Shown piece by piece: positions 32,296 through 41,989 of a DNA stretch of 64,000 bases. Every line of letters begins with the position of its first letter. Positions within the stretch are counted from its first letter, which is position 1. Source of the DNA: CAZCPB01 sp044223975 (GTDB lineage: Bacteria; Planctomycetota; Phycisphaerae; Phycisphaerales; UBA1924); NCBI GenBank assembly GCA_044223975.1, contig JBGALI010000017.1, positions 61,676 to 125,675 on the forward strand. Direction: 5' to 3'. The position numbers and the translations under genes are program-made. A model generated the notes under the pieces. It ran no database searches, was not told the origin of the DNA, and was given only the letters and a program-made list of their open reading frames with translations.

Positions 32296-34686
32296 TCACT
32301 CGATGCGACATCGGATGATGCCGCCGGAGACTCCTTCGCGGAGCTTCACTTCGATCTTCACGGCGCTCGTCACCGCCGGTGCGAACCGGACCTCGTTGTA
32401 GCGGTCCTTGGTGCATGGCGTGGCCTGATTCGCCTCGACTGGTTTCCATGAGTCGCCGTCCTTCACGAGGACGCGCCAACTTTCGGGGACGCGGCAGCCG
32501 CCGCGGGGCGAATCGTCGAACCAGTACACGCGACAACCGGAAACCGGGCGCGGCTTGCGGAAGTCAAGCTGCACCCACTCGGTCGTGCCCTTGTGATCCC
32601 AGAACGTGAGGCGGCCGATGGTTTCATCGGCGGAGTTCTTGGGGTCGGCTTCGTCGAGCACTGCCGCGGCGGAGTCGTTGACGAAGCAGTGCGAGGCGGT
32701 GGCGGTGGTGTCGGACGGCGGCGGTTGAGTGAGCAGCGAGGGCGCCTCGGGTATCCACACGACCATCTCGCCGGGCGAGCGGTTGTCCCAGGCGTAGTAG
32801 GGGATGGCGGTGATTTCAACGGACTGCGGCGCGGACGCGGCGGCGTAGAGGGCGTCGGGGTTCCACGCTTTGGAGTCGGCGCGAAGGGCGGTGCCCTTGA
32901 GCACGTTCACTCCGCCGAGAAGATCGGGGCGCCACTCGGGCGTGAACTCGGCGCCGGGCTTCAGTGCGAGGTCGCGGACGCCGTCCTTGTTGTCGGCCTG
33001 CTCGAGGCAGTAGATCAGCGGGCCGCGCTGGATGGCGGCGCGGCCGAGGTCTTGCTTGACGTTGGGGTTGGCGTGGACCAGGGCCGTCTCGATTCCAAGG
33101 TTTACCTCGAAACTCTCCCACTCAAGGACTCGTTCGGCCTTGATGTATGTGGAACCGCGCGGCAAGTCGTTCTGTCCGACAGAGACCGTTCGATAGTGCA
33201 CGGTGTCCATCGACGACCATTCCGGTTTGCGAAGCATGATTGTGAACGGCTGATTGGGCTTCGAGAACTTGAATTGGAAGCGCACTCGGCCGTCCCAGGG
33301 ATACTTGGTCTCCTGCGTGATCGTCACGTCCCCGCTCGCAAGCTTCACCTTCGCCGTCCCCTGCGCGTAGAGGTTCACGTACACCGTGTCCCCGTCGGTC
33401 GCGTACGCGCAGCCGCCGAGCGATGAGAGGAAGCGCAGCACGTTGGGCGGGCAGCAGGCGCAACCGAACCAGTCTTGCCTGTGGTGCTTGCCGCGCGAGG
33501 CGAGCGGGTTGTCGTAGAAGAACTTGCGGCCGTCGAGGGAGACGCCCGAGAGGATGCCGTTGTAGAGCACGCGCTCGAAGATATCGAAGTACTTCGCATC
33601 GCGGTGCAGGAGCGCCATGCGGTTGGCCCACAGGGCCAAGCCGATCGAGGCGCACGTCTCGGCGTAGGCGGAGTCGTTGGGGAGGTCGTAAGGAAGAGTG
33701 AAACCCTCGTTGTGGGCGCTGGGCCCGATGCCGCCGGTGACGTACATCTTCTTGAGCGTGAGGTCGTCCCAGACGCGGTCGAGGGCGCCGAGGTAGGAGG
33801 CGTCACCGCGGACGGTCGCGATGTCGGTGACGGCGGAGTAGAGGTACATGGCGCGCACGGCGTGCCCCACGGCTTCGGACTGCAGACGGACGGGCATCTG
33901 GTCCTGGCAGTACTCGCCGTAGAGAATGGGCGTGGGGGACGCGGCGGTTGGCCGGGGCGTGCCGCGGCAGTCGATGAAGAAGTACGCCAGGTCGAAGTAC
34001 TTCTGCTCACCCGTAACCCGCCAGAGCTTCACAAGGGCGAGTTCGATCTCCTCATGGCCCGGTGCCTCGGCGCGCTTGCCGGGGCCGAATACGGATGCGA
34101 TGTGATCGGCGGCCCTGATCGCCACATCGAGGAGCGTCCGCTTGCCGGTGGCCTGGTAGTGAGCGACGCCGGCCTCGATGAGGTGGCCCATGCAGTAAGT
34201 CTCGTGCTTGTTGGCCTCGTCGGTCCAGCGCTTGTCCATCCCCTCCTTGAGCTGGTAGTAGCTGTCGATGTAGCCGTCGGGGCGCTGGGCCTTGGCGATG
34301 ATGGCGATGAGATCATCGAGCTGCTTGTCGAGTTCGGCGTGAAACTTTGGGTCGGCGTTGGGCTGGCCGTCGCGCGCGAGGGCGAGTTGGTAGCAGGCGC
34401 CCTCGATGGCCTTGAACACGTCGGAGTCGTTGAAGAAGTAGCCCTTGAACTCGCCCGAGCCCGCCGCGGCCTGCCGGAGGTTGTCGATGCGCCCGGTCTT
34501 CTCGCACTGCTCGAGGTTCTGAGAGAGTGTGCCGGTGCGCGTGGCGGCGAGGCGAGGGCCCCAGAACTCACCTTCGAGCGTGACGTCGGTGAATGGCACG
34601 GGGGTGAGGGGCTTGGCGGGGGGGGCGGCCAAAGCCGAGCCGCCGAACGCCAGCACGATCGTCATGACGGAGAGGGATCGGCGCAT
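32296..34686 (-). CDS. GH127-family glycosidase (beta-L-arabinofuranosidase-like)
   Basis: A 796-residue exported enzyme (signal peptide to about residue 20) with an (alpha/alpha)6-barrel of the GH127/DUF1680 type. By comparison with characterised beta-L-arabinofuranosidases, Glu343 and Cys345 (YAETCASIG) plus Cys411 and Cys412 (FGCACCPPNVLR) should bind zinc. Cys411 is the likely nucleophile and Glu327 (HNEGF) the acid/base. The C-terminal roughly 130 residues (from about VLDEADPKNSADETIG) look like an F5/8-type carbohydrate-binding domain. It would act on plant- or algal-type arabinose-containing glycans in the periplasm or outside. It is a lone gene without other glycosidases or a polysaccharide-uptake system. 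Confidence 0.88.
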   Translation of the reverse strand: MRRSLSVMTIVLAFGGSALAAPPAKPLTPVPFTDVTLEGEFWGPRLAATRTGTLSQNLEQCEKTGRIDNLRQAAAGSGEFKGYFFNDSDVFKAIEGACYQLALARDGQPNADPKFHAELDKQLDDLIAIIAKAQRPDGYIDSYYQLKEGMDKRWTDEANKHETYCMGHLIEAGVAHYQATGKRTLLDVAIRAADHIASVFGPGKRAEAPGHEEIELALVKLWRVTGEQKYFDLAYFFIDCRGTPRPTAASPTPILYGEYCQDQMPVRLQSEAVGHAVRAMYLYSAVTDIATVRGDASYLGALDRVWDDLTLKKMYVTGGIGPSAHNEGFTLPYDLPNDSAYAETCASIGLALWANRMALLHRDAKYFDIFERVLYNGILSGVSLDGRKFFYDNPLASRGKHHRQDWFGCACCPPNVLRFLSSLGGCAYATDGDTVYVNLYAQGTAKVKLASGDVTITQETKYPWDGRVRFQFKFSKPNQPFTIMLRKPEWSSMDTVHYRTVSVGQNDLPRGSTYIKAERVLEWESFEVNLGIETALVHANPNVKQDLGRAAIQRGPLIYCLEQADNKDGVRDLALKPGAEFTPEWRPDLLGGVNVLKGTALRADSKAWNPDALYAAASAPQSVEITAIPYYAWDNRSPGEMVVWIPEAPSLLTQPPPSDTTATASHCFVNDSAAAVLDEADPKNSADETIGRLTFWDHKGTTEWVQLDFRKPRPVSGCRVYWFDDSPRGGCRVPESWRVLVKDGDSWKPVEANQATPCTKDRYNEVRFAPAVTSAVKIEVKLREGVSGGIIRCRIE

Positions 34687-34774
34687 GGATGTTCCTTCTG
34701 GTGAGGTGAGGGAACTGTACCGCGCCGGCCATCGCCGCAAATCCCCTGCGGGGGCCGCGCCCTACTCTCTTTTC

Positions 34775-35809
34775 ATGCGCGGCGTGCTCGATATTCCGGG
34801 CGAACTGATCCCCGTCCAGGGCGCGATCGTCGCGGCGCTTTCACGCGTGGAGCGCGTGTTCGAGCAGGAACTCGACAGCGACCTGCCGCCGGTGTCGCGC
34901 CTGTGCCGGCACGTCGAGCGGTACCGCGGCAAGATGCTGCGTCCGACGCTGGTTCTGCTGAGCGGGATGGCGGCGCACGAGCGGGCGGGCGCGGTGCCGG
35001 GCGAGGAGCTGGGCTCGTTCATCAACGACCGGCACGTGACGGTTGCCGCGGTGTGCGAGATGGTGCACATGGCGACGCTCGTGCACGACGACGTGCTCGA
35101 CGAGGCGGGGACGCGGCGGCGCGGCGAGACGGTGAACCGGCTGCACGGCAACGAGGCGGCCGTGATCCTGGGCGACTATCTCATCGCCAGCGCGTACCAC
35201 CTGTGCTCGTCGGTGGACACGGCGACGGCGCTGGCGGTGGGGCGGGCGAGCCAGGTGATGTGCTCGGGCGAGCTGCTGCAGTTGCATCACCGCGGGGACT
35301 TCTCGCTGGATGAGCCGACGTATTTCGAGATCGTGGAGCGGAAGACGGCGGCGCTGATCGCGACCAGTTGCGAGCTTGGGGCGCGGCACTCGGGGGCGTC
35401 CGAGGATCTCTGCCGCGCGTTTGAGGTGTACGGCCGGCGTGTCGGCACTGCGTTCCAGATCCAGGACGACCTGCTCGACCTCTCCGGTGACGAGGCGGTG
35501 GTGGGCAAGCCCTTGGGGCAGGATGCGCGCAAGGGCAAGCTGACGTTGCCGGTGATCCACCACCTGGAGACGGCCGAGGCCAAGGTGCGCGGGAGGACGT
35601 TGCGGGTGCTGGAGCGTGCCGCGGCGGGAGAGTCGGTGCGGGACGAGCTGGGCGCGGCGCTGCGTGCGACGGGCTCGGTGGAGTACGCGAAGGGCGTCGC
35701 GCGCCGGCTGGTGGGTGATGCACGCACCGCGATCGGCTCGGTGCCCGCGAGCGGCGCGAGGGCGCTGCTGGAAGCGATGGCCGACGCCGTGGTCGGACGC
35801 GCCTTCTGA
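34775..35809 (+). CDS. polyprenyl diphosphate synthase
   Basis: A 344-residue all-helical trans-prenyltransferase that extends allylic diphosphates with isopentenyl diphosphate, supplying quinone or other isoprenoid chains. The first Asp-rich motif is DDVLD at residues 105-109 (HDDVLDEAGTRRRG) and the second DDLLD at 231-235 (FQIQDDLLDLSGD). GKMLRP replaces the usual GKRLRP at about residue 52. No bulky residues at positions 4-5 before the first motif (region MATLVH) suggest a medium or long chain product rather than farnesyl, but this is weak evidence. It is divergent from the GH127 gene. ispF lies 600 bases further on. Confidence 0.9.
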   Translation: MRGVLDIPGELIPVQGAIVAALSRVERVFEQELDSDLPPVSRLCRHVERYRGKMLRPTLVLLSGMAAHERAGAVPGEELGSFINDRHVTVAAVCEMVHMATLVHDDVLDEAGTRRRGETVNRLHGNEAAVILGDYLIASAYHLCSSVDTATALAVGRASQVMCSGELLQLHHRGDFSLDEPTYFEIVERKTAALIATSCELGARHSGASEDLCRAFEVYGRRVGTAFQIQDDLLDLSGDEAVVGKPLGQDARKGKLTLPVIHHLETAEAKVRGRTLRVLERAAAGESVRDELGAALRATGSVEYAKGVARRLVGDARTAIGSVPASGARALLEAMADAVVGRAF

Positions 35810-35869
35810 AGGCCCGTCGCGGCCGAGGCGCGCGAACGCACAAGAACTTGTTCGATCCGATAGCGCGGC

Positions 35870-36286
35870 TTACTTGGCGGGTTCGGCGCTGGCTGATGCG
35901 GCCTTGGGCATCTCGGGCTGGGTGCGGTAGGTCGGATCGATCCGGCGGCAGTAGCGGTTGGGCACGAGCATCGAGTTGTCGAGGGTGCCGCCGGTTTCGC
36001 CTTGCTTCATTTCCTGCCACGTCAGGCGGGCGGGAGTGAGGGTGTTCTCGGGGGCGTAATCATCCTGGAAGCTGATGGTCAGCTGGCGGCCGACGGGGAC
36101 CTCGTAGGTCCAGACGGTCTGGCCGGTCCGGGTGTCCACGATCGAGACGGTCACCGGCTGGTGGGAGAGGCTGTAGTAGGTGAAGGTGTCGTCCGAGAAT
36201 CCCGAGCCGCCGGGCTTGTAGGTCGAGCACCCGGCGAGGCTCACGATCACCGCCGCCACACACGCCATAGACATCCTGCCGTTCAT
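35870..36286 (-). CDS. small lipoprotein, unknown function
   Basis: A 138-residue exported protein with lipobox LAGC (Cys20). The mature part has TFTYYSLSHQPVTVSIVDTR and TVWTYEVPVGRQLTISFQDD, a beta-rich pattern, and it ends in Ala/Ser/Pro-rich sequence. Similar short lipoproteins are common in planctomycetes, but I know no function. It is convergent with the polyprenyl synthase gene and divergent from ispF. ATG at 36286 gives a proper signal peptide, while longer frames upstream do not. Confidence 0.75.
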   Translation of the reverse strand: MNGRMSMACVAAVIVSLAGCSTYKPGGSGFSDDTFTYYSLSHQPVTVSIVDTRTGQTVWTYEVPVGRQLTISFQDDYAPENTLTPARLTWQEMKQGETGGTLDNSMLVPNRYCRRIDPTYRTQPEMPKAASASAEPAK

Positions 36287-36431
36287 CGCTCGTGTCTCCG
36301 TGGTCGTGAGCGCGGGGGGAGTCTGAGCCACCCGGACGCTCGCCAGACTGTATCGGCTGAACGGGGCGGGGTGCGTCAGCGCCTCGATCGGTCCCGCCGG
36401 CCCCTCCCCCGTCCAAACGTACACTCCCGGC

Positions 36432-36995
36432 ATGGCGGGTCCTACAGGTACGAGCGCGGCACGGGCAGGTTCGGGGGGCGGCGACCCGGCGTGGCGGGTC
36501 GGGCACGGGTACGACCTCCACCGGCTGGAGGCTCGGCCACCGGCGGGGCGCGGGCGAGAGCTGGTGCTCGGGGGCGTGCGCCTGGTGCACGACCGGGGGC
36601 CGGTCAGTCACTCCGACGGTGACGCCCTTCTGCACGCCCTGACCGATGCGATCCTGGGGGCCATGGCGGGCCCGGACATCGGTGAGTTATTCCCCGACAC
36701 CGAGGCGCGGCATGAGTCGCGCGACTCGGTTGAGTTTCTGCGCGAGGCGGTGCGGATGGCTCGCGCGGCGGGGTGGGGGGTGGGCAACGCGGACTGCACC
36801 GTGATCCTGGAGCGGCCCAAGATCATGCCGCACAAGGGGGCGATGCGTGAGAATATCGCGCGGGCGCTGGGGATCCCGATCGAGCGGGTGAACGTGAAGG
36901 GCAAGACGCACGAGAGCGTGGATGCGGTGGGGGAAGGAAGAGCGGTCGAGGCACACGCGGTGGTCGTGCTTGTGCGCGACGCCGCGGGGGTGTGA
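36432..36995 (+). CDS. ispF: 2-C-methyl-D-erythritol 2,4-cyclodiphosphate synthase
   Basis: IspF closes the cyclic diphosphate in the non-mevalonate isoprenoid pathway. The 187-residue protein carries metal ligands Asp28 and His30 (GYDLHRL) and His68 (SDGDALLHALTDAILGA), the substrate loop IGELFPDT, and AMRENIARAL / NVKGKTHE in the C-terminal part, all as in the family. It is about 25 residues longer than E. coli IspF through a Gly/Ala-rich N-terminal leader, so an internal start is possible. It is not fused to IspD, which is often the case in other bacteria. Confidence 0.94.
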   Translation: MAGPTGTSAARAGSGGGDPAWRVGHGYDLHRLEARPPAGRGRELVLGGVRLVHDRGPVSHSDGDALLHALTDAILGAMAGPDIGELFPDTEARHESRDSVEFLREAVRMARAAGWGVGNADCTVILERPKIMPHKGAMRENIARALGIPIERVNVKGKTHESVDAVGEGRAVEAHAVVVLVRDAAGV

Positions 36996-37005
36996 TTCCC
37001 ACGGA

Positions 37006-37941
37006 TCACGCGGATGGTTGTGCGCGGCTGAGGCGCCGGGTGAGCCAGACGGTTGAGATGAGGCCGATCGCGATTGCCGCGGGGAGCTCGGCGGCGCGGT
37101 GGAGCAGGTCGGCGCTGACTCCGAATTGGGTGCTGGGCGCGGCGGGCCCGGCGACATACCAGGCGGGGAGCGCGGCGGCGGCCCACCCCACGGCCCATTC
37201 GCGCAGGCCCAGGCCGTTGCCGGCAAGCGGGATCACGCCGACGACCTGGCTGACGCCGGCGATCGCGGCGGCCTGCGAGAAATCGAGCGGGCGCCCGATG
37301 AGGGCGAACACGACGGCGTAGCGCGCGGTCCAAGCGAGCAGGTCGAGGTAACGGAGTGCCAGGGCGGCGCCCAGCCGCCAGGATGCCAGTTCGCGCGAGC
37401 GGGCGTACCAGGCGACGAGCGCGGCGATCAGGGCGGGCGCGACGATGACCGCGGCCTTTCCCGCGGGAGCGTTCAGGCGCGCGGCGCCGAGGCTGCAGAT
37501 CAGCAGAAGCGTGATGCCCACGCCCGACAGCGCGATAGTGGTGGCGAGCACGCGCACCGACGACATGACGGGGATGCCGTTCACCGCGCGGTGGTAGGCG
37601 ACGCGTCCGACGAGGCCGGGGCGCAGGGGCAGGTAGTTGTAGAGCCCCGCGGCGCCGATGAGGGCGCCCATCTCGCCCGCGCCGACGCGTCCGTAGGCGC
37701 GGGTCAGCGTGAGGAAGATGGCCGAAGTGAGGACCCAGTTCGCGGCCGGGAGCGCGAGCGCCCCCAGCTTGAGCGGGAGCGGTGCGGCGCGAGCGGCGGC
37801 CCACGCCTGGGCGATCGCGCCGCCGCCGTTGCCGCGCGTCGCGTGCCACACGGCCAGGCCCGCGAGACCGAGTCCGATGAGGACGAACAAGACCGACCGC
37901 GGCCGAACCGCGGCGCGGGCGGCCTCGGCGGAGGTGCTCAC
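37006..37941 (-). CDS. LPG-synthase-type transmembrane protein
   Basis: A 311-residue protein with about eight membrane segments, matching the lysylphosphatidylglycerol-synthase transmembrane (UPF0104) family. The characteristic segment is VSQVVGVIPLAGNGLGLREWAVG near residue 215. Without the C-terminal acyl-tRNA transferase domain it cannot make aminoacyl lipids, and such stand-alone domains are thought to flip or bind lipids. It starts with GTG and overlaps the stop of the TPR gene by 4 bases (GTGA), so it is translationally coupled to that gene. Confidence 0.8.
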   Translation of the reverse strand: MSTSAEAARAAVRPRSVLFVLIGLGLAGLAVWHATRGNGGGAIAQAWAAARAAPLPLKLGALALPAANWVLTSAIFLTLTRAYGRVGAGEMGALIGAAGLYNYLPLRPGLVGRVAYHRAVNGIPVMSSVRVLATTIALSGVGITLLLICSLGAARLNAPAGKAAVIVAPALIAALVAWYARSRELASWRLGAALALRYLDLLAWTARYAVVFALIGRPLDFSQAAAIAGVSQVVGVIPLAGNGLGLREWAVGWAAAALPAWYVAGPAAPSTQFGVSADLLHRAAELPAAIAIGLISTVWLTRRLSRAQPSA

Positions 37942-40607
37942 CGCGGGGCTTCCGGCGCCGCCGGCGTGACCGCGTCCGGAGGAACAGCCGGTGCCGCGGG
38001 CTTGTCGGCGGGAGACTCGTCGCCGGGTTTGGCGGCTGCCTGACGCAGTCCGACGAATCCGGGCCCCAGTTTCCCGTAGAGAGGAGCGTCGGATTCGACG
38101 CGCTCCTGGATGACCTTCGCGGTCGAACTCAGGCGCGGGTCCGGTGACTGCAGGGCCCGCTTGAGGGCTTCGTCGTCGGCGGAAGTCACGCGGCTCACAA
38201 GGTAGAGCGCCGCGCACGCAGGGTCGGTGTCCGCGCGTGCCGCGTCGTCGAGCACTTTCATGGCCGGCGCTTGCCGCGCGTGCGGCAGTCCGGTGATCAA
38301 TAGTCGCCGGGCGAGCGGTGAGCACGTCGGGTAGCGGGCCGCGAACGCGCTGGCCAGTTTCGCGGCATCCTCCTCGCTGAGGCGGGGCGCGGCGGGCGGC
38401 GCGGCGACGGCGGGTGTGCCGGGGGCCGGGGTTGCGGCGGGCCGGGGCTCGGCGGCGCGCGCAAGCAGGAGTGCGCGGGAAGCGATCACCAGGCGATCAA
38501 GCTCGGCCTCGGGCGCGGCGGCGATCTGGGCCGCCAGCTCCGCGGGCGCCAGGGCCGTTTCCGTCATCGCGGGGCGGACGAGCGACTTTGATCCGGCCGA
38601 GAGGCACGTGGGGCCGGGGATGATCTGTCCTTGGGCGCCGCGGGTGAATCCCTGGATGATGCGCCAGCGCGTCCGCACGGCGTCGACGGCGAGCGACTCG
38701 GCGAGCCACCCCGAGAGGCCAGGGTCCGGCCAGCAGGTGATCTCGATTGATTCGCGGGGCATGAGGCGGATGCGGCGTTCGGCGTCGAGCAGCTCGGGAG
38801 AGACACCTTCTCTCATAGCTTCGAGCCCGACCTCGAGCGTGGGGCTCAGCAGCAGACGGGAGTCGATGGTGCGGCCGGGTCCGACGCCCAGCGGCACTTC
38901 GGACACGTTGGTGAGCCGCACGCGCAGCGCCGCGGGCTGGGCCGGATCGAGCGAGGTCTCGACCAGTTCGGCCGCCAGGGACATGAGGCGGGCGGGGTCC
39001 TTGGTCGCGTTGTCGACCCACACCGGCACCCCCGCGCCGATCGCGCGCAGCCGTTTTGCGAGTTCGGGGTCGGCGTCCTTGCGTCCCAAGATCTCCTTGG
39101 CGCGGTGCCAGGACCACGCGGCCTCGGGGGTCATAGGCAGGTCGCGCATGATGGCGCGGTACTCGGTCAAGGCTTCATCGACTCGTGCTCCGCGTTCGAG
39201 CGCCGTGGCCAAGCCGACCCGTGCCGAGCCGCTGTCGGCGGACAGAGGGCGGAACAACTCGACGGCCTTGAGAGGTTCCGACGAGCGGGCCAGACGCCAC
39301 GCGTGTGCTTCGAGCAGCGCGGGTTCGTCCTGGGCTTGACCCTCCGCGGCGGCGACCTCCTCGACCTCCTTGTCGGCGAATTCGCCGGCGACATCCGCCC
39401 AGGACAGCACGATGGCCCGCTCCAGGCGCAGGGCCCGAGCCTCGCCCTTGGGGTCGTCGATGTCGATGGCGACGTTGGGCGGGGGATCGTTGAGGTACTT
39501 GATGGCCAGGTCGTAGGTCGCGCGAAAGTCCGCCGTGGCGGACTCGACGGTCGCCGTGTCGTGGGCCGCCACCGCCGCGAGGATGCGGAGGCGGTCGAGC
39601 TGCGGGTCCAGGTGCACGTCTTCCGGAGGGGCCACCCCGGCGACGGGCACGAGCGATTCCTCCATGAACTCGAGCATCTTGCGCTGGTCGTTGCGCCGGA
39701 CCGACAGCGCCTTGTTGAGCTCGGAGACGACCCCTTCGGGTCCGTCGAGCGGCCAGTCGACGCAGAGTGATTCGATGACCCCGGAGGAGCTCTGCTCGAC
39801 GCCGGCGCGTTCGCGGATGTTGGCCGCGGTGGCTTGGAAGCGTTTGGCGGGCTCGAACGCGCCCCCGGAGGCCATGGTCCGCGCGAGCGCTTCGTGGGTG
39901 GAGAAATCCACGGGGTCGGCCATGAGCACGTTGACCAGCAGGTCGGCCTTGCCCGCGGGGTCCGTCAGCTTGGCACGGTAGAACTTGAACGCCGCGATGG
40001 CCGCGTCCTTGTTGGTGGGATCGAGGGAGGTGGCCAGTTTGAGCTTGGCCACGGCGCCCTGGTCGTCCCCGCGCTCCTGCAGCAGGGTGCCGGCCTCCAG
40101 CGCGAGCTTGCTGCGAATGGTCGGTTCGAGCGAAGCTCCCTGAGGGCCCAGGAACCGCTCGTAACCCACCAGCCGTTCGTCGGCGTTCTGGATGGCCTTG
40201 AGGCGCGACGAGATCAGGCGGAATTGGGCGAAGGTGTCGCGCGGATCCAACTCCACGAGGCGGCGGATGAGTGCCCGGCTGGCCTCTTCGTCCTCGGCCA
40301 GGTCGATCACCCAGTTCGCGGTGCGGACCAGGTCGGGGTTGTTCGGGTCGTCGGCCAGGGCCAGCGCGAGCAGCCCGGAGCACACGCGCGCATCGCCGAG
40401 CCCGGGCGATTCGCGAAGACGGAGGTCGATCAGCGCCAGGCGCGTGATGGAGCGTGCCGCGGCGGCGGAAAGGCGGTCGGCGCTCGCCGAGGCGGGGGCG
40501 GTCGCTTTGGTAGTCGCGGGCGTGCGGGCCGCGGGTTGCGCCCAGAGCATGGCTCCGGGCGCCGCGCACAGTGACAACGCGAGCGTCAGCGATCGGGGCG
40601 AGATCAT
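37938..40607 (-). CDS. large secreted TPR-like protein
   Basis: An 889-residue exported protein. A signal peptide (about residues 1-24) is followed by a mainly helical body containing tetratricopeptide-like repeats, for example AKLKLATSLDPTNKDAAIAAFKFYRA near residue 190 and DEALTEYRAIMRDLPMTPEAAW near 510. A domain from about residue 565 to 690 is beta-rich (LRVRLTNVSEVPLGVGPGRTI), and the C-terminus is Pro/Ala-rich. Its ATG overlaps the stop of the small membrane protein upstream (ATGA) and its stop overlaps the start of the LPG-synthase-type gene. The three therefore form one coupled unit, probably an envelope complex. Function is unknown. Confidence 0.8.
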   Translation of the reverse strand: MISPRSLTLALSLCAAPGAMLWAQPAARTPATTKATAPASASADRLSAAAARSITRLALIDLRLRESPGLGDARVCSGLLALALADDPNNPDLVRTANWVIDLAEDEEASRALIRRLVELDPRDTFAQFRLISSRLKAIQNADERLVGYERFLGPQGASLEPTIRSKLALEAGTLLQERGDDQGAVAKLKLATSLDPTNKDAAIAAFKFYRAKLTDPAGKADLLVNVLMADPVDFSTHEALARTMASGGAFEPAKRFQATAANIRERAGVEQSSSGVIESLCVDWPLDGPEGVVSELNKALSVRRNDQRKMLEFMEESLVPVAGVAPPEDVHLDPQLDRLRILAAVAAHDTATVESATADFRATYDLAIKYLNDPPPNVAIDIDDPKGEARALRLERAIVLSWADVAGEFADKEVEEVAAAEGQAQDEPALLEAHAWRLARSSEPLKAVELFRPLSADSGSARVGLATALERGARVDEALTEYRAIMRDLPMTPEAAWSWHRAKEILGRKDADPELAKRLRAIGAGVPVWVDNATKDPARLMSLAAELVETSLDPAQPAALRVRLTNVSEVPLGVGPGRTIDSRLLLSPTLEVGLEAMREGVSPELLDAERRIRLMPRESIEITCWPDPGLSGWLAESLAVDAVRTRWRIIQGFTRGAQGQIIPGPTCLSAGSKSLVRPAMTETALAPAELAAQIAAAPEAELDRLVIASRALLLARAAEPRPAATPAPGTPAVAAPPAAPRLSEEDAAKLASAFAARYPTCSPLARRLLITGLPHARQAPAMKVLDDAARADTDPACAALYLVSRVTSADDEALKRALQSPDPRLSSTAKVIQERVESDAPLYGKLGPGFVGLRQAAAKPGDESPADKPAAPAVPPDAVTPAAPEAPR

Positions 40608-40924
40608 CGCGCGCCCCCCGAAACCAGCGGCCACACCGTGGCCGCGGCGCCGATCAGAAAAACGAGAAAGCATCCGGCCTCCAACGTCGAAGTGAGCGTG
40701 CGGTTGGCACGCGGGAACAGGCGATCGGCGACCATTTTCATGAACGTGAACTGCCCCATAAAGACCAGCGTGACGCCTGCGGTATCGGACATGGCCCGGG
40801 GGAACATCGACCCGTGCAGCGGGGCGCTGAACACGAACCACAGCCCGGTGAGCACCATGGTGCCCGCCCAGACCCCGGCCGCGAGGCACACCATCGCCAG
40901 GCTCACGCTCCGCCGAACCGGCAC
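40604..40924 (-). CDS. small membrane protein of the TPR operon
   Basis: A 106-residue protein with about three membrane segments (near residues 8-32, 45-65 and 83-103) and a Gly/Trp-containing first segment. It starts at a GTG and ends in a 4-base overlap with the TPR gene. I do not recognise the family with certainty. It resembles small four-helix membrane proteins of unknown role. It follows prmC after 80 bases on the same strand. Confidence 0.65.
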   Translation of the reverse strand: MPVRRSVSLAMVCLAAGVWAGTMVLTGLWFVFSAPLHGSMFPRAMSDTAGVTLVFMGQFTFMKMVADRLFPRANRTLTSTLEAGCFLVFLIGAAATVWPLVSGGAR

Positions 40925-41004
40925 GCCGCGTCCTTTCTCGTGAATACCTCCGCCCGTGCGTGAGAGTACATCGGCGTTCCGAGCCCGGCGCGTCCGGTCG
41001 CACC

Positions 41005-41940
41005 TCAGGCCTTGCGGTGCGCGAGGATCACCCGGGGCAGGCCCTCGAAGTCCCGCACGATCTCTACGTCCCTGAGCAAGGGGTGTTCGCGGCAGAGATG
41101 GGCGGCCTCGACGGCGGTGGAATCGGCCACCTCGACGAGAAGAAGCCCGCCCTCGCGTAGTCGTTCGGGTGCGCCGGCGATAACGCGACGGACGTATTCG
41201 AGGCCGTCCAGCCCGCCGCGAAGGGCACGCTCGGGCTCGTGGTTCTTGACGTTTGGCTCAACGGCCGGCCACTCGTGGTCGGGGATGTAGGGGGGGTTGC
41301 TGACGAGGTAGTGCAGGGTGCCGCGGGTGAGGGTGGCGGGGTGCTGGTCGAGGGCGTCGAGAAGATCGCCCTTGACCAGGTCGAGGCGGTCGGCGACGGC
41401 GTGGCGCTCGGCGTTGAGGCGAGCGACCTCGAGGGCGTCGGCGGAGATGTCGGTGGCGACGGCGCGGGCGCCGGGGAGGTACTTGAGGAGGGCGACGGCG
41501 ATGCACCCCGAGCCGGTGCAGACGTCGGCGATGAGAACACCGTCACCCTTGGGACCGCCGAAGCCGGGCTGGGCACGGGCGTGGCGGAGGACTGAATCGA
41601 CGATGGTCTCGGTGGCCGGGCGGGGGATGAGGACGCGGCGGTCGACCTTCATGGGCAGGCCGTAGAACCATTTCTCGCCGATCAGGTAGTGGACCGGCTC
41701 GTGCTCGAGGGCGCGGGCGACGAGGTCGCGGAGCTGTTGACGCTCGAGCGGCGACGCCGGGCGGTCGGGATCCATGACCAGGCGCAGGCGTTCGCAGCCG
41801 ATCACGTGGGCCACGAGCATCTCGGCGACGAGGCGGGGGCTGTCGAGGTTCTTCTTAGTGAAGGCGCCGGACATCCACGCGAGCAATCGGCGCGTGGTCC
41901 AAGGCTCTTCTTGCACGGGGGTACCGGGGCGGGAGGTCAC
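41005..41940 (-). CDS. prmC: peptide chain release factor N5-glutamine methyltransferase
   Basis: A 311-residue SAM-dependent enzyme that methylates the GGQ glutamine of release factors RF1/RF2. The N-terminal helical domain (residues 1-100) has SPRLVAEMLVAHVIG and HEPVHYLIGEKWFYGLPM. The catalytic domain carries motif I (IADVCTGSGCIAVAL) and the substrate-glutamine NPPY in LVSNPPYIPD. The start is GTG at 41940. It stands between a 42-residue membrane peptide gene and the TPR operon on the minus strand. prfA, its usual neighbour, is not present in the window. Confidence 0.95.
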   Translation of the reverse strand: MTSRPGTPVQEEPWTTRRLLAWMSGAFTKKNLDSPRLVAEMLVAHVIGCERLRLVMDPDRPASPLERQQLRDLVARALEHEPVHYLIGEKWFYGLPMKVDRRVLIPRPATETIVDSVLRHARAQPGFGGPKGDGVLIADVCTGSGCIAVALLKYLPGARAVATDISADALEVARLNAERHAVADRLDLVKGDLLDALDQHPATLTRGTLHYLVSNPPYIPDHEWPAVEPNVKNHEPERALRGGLDGLEYVRRVIAGAPERLREGGLLLVEVADSTAVEAAHLCREHPLLRDVEIVRDFEGLPRVILAHRKA

Positions 41941-41989
41941 GGCAGGATTGTAAACGCCCGCCGCGGCGCGGGAACAGGGAGCGCCCGGC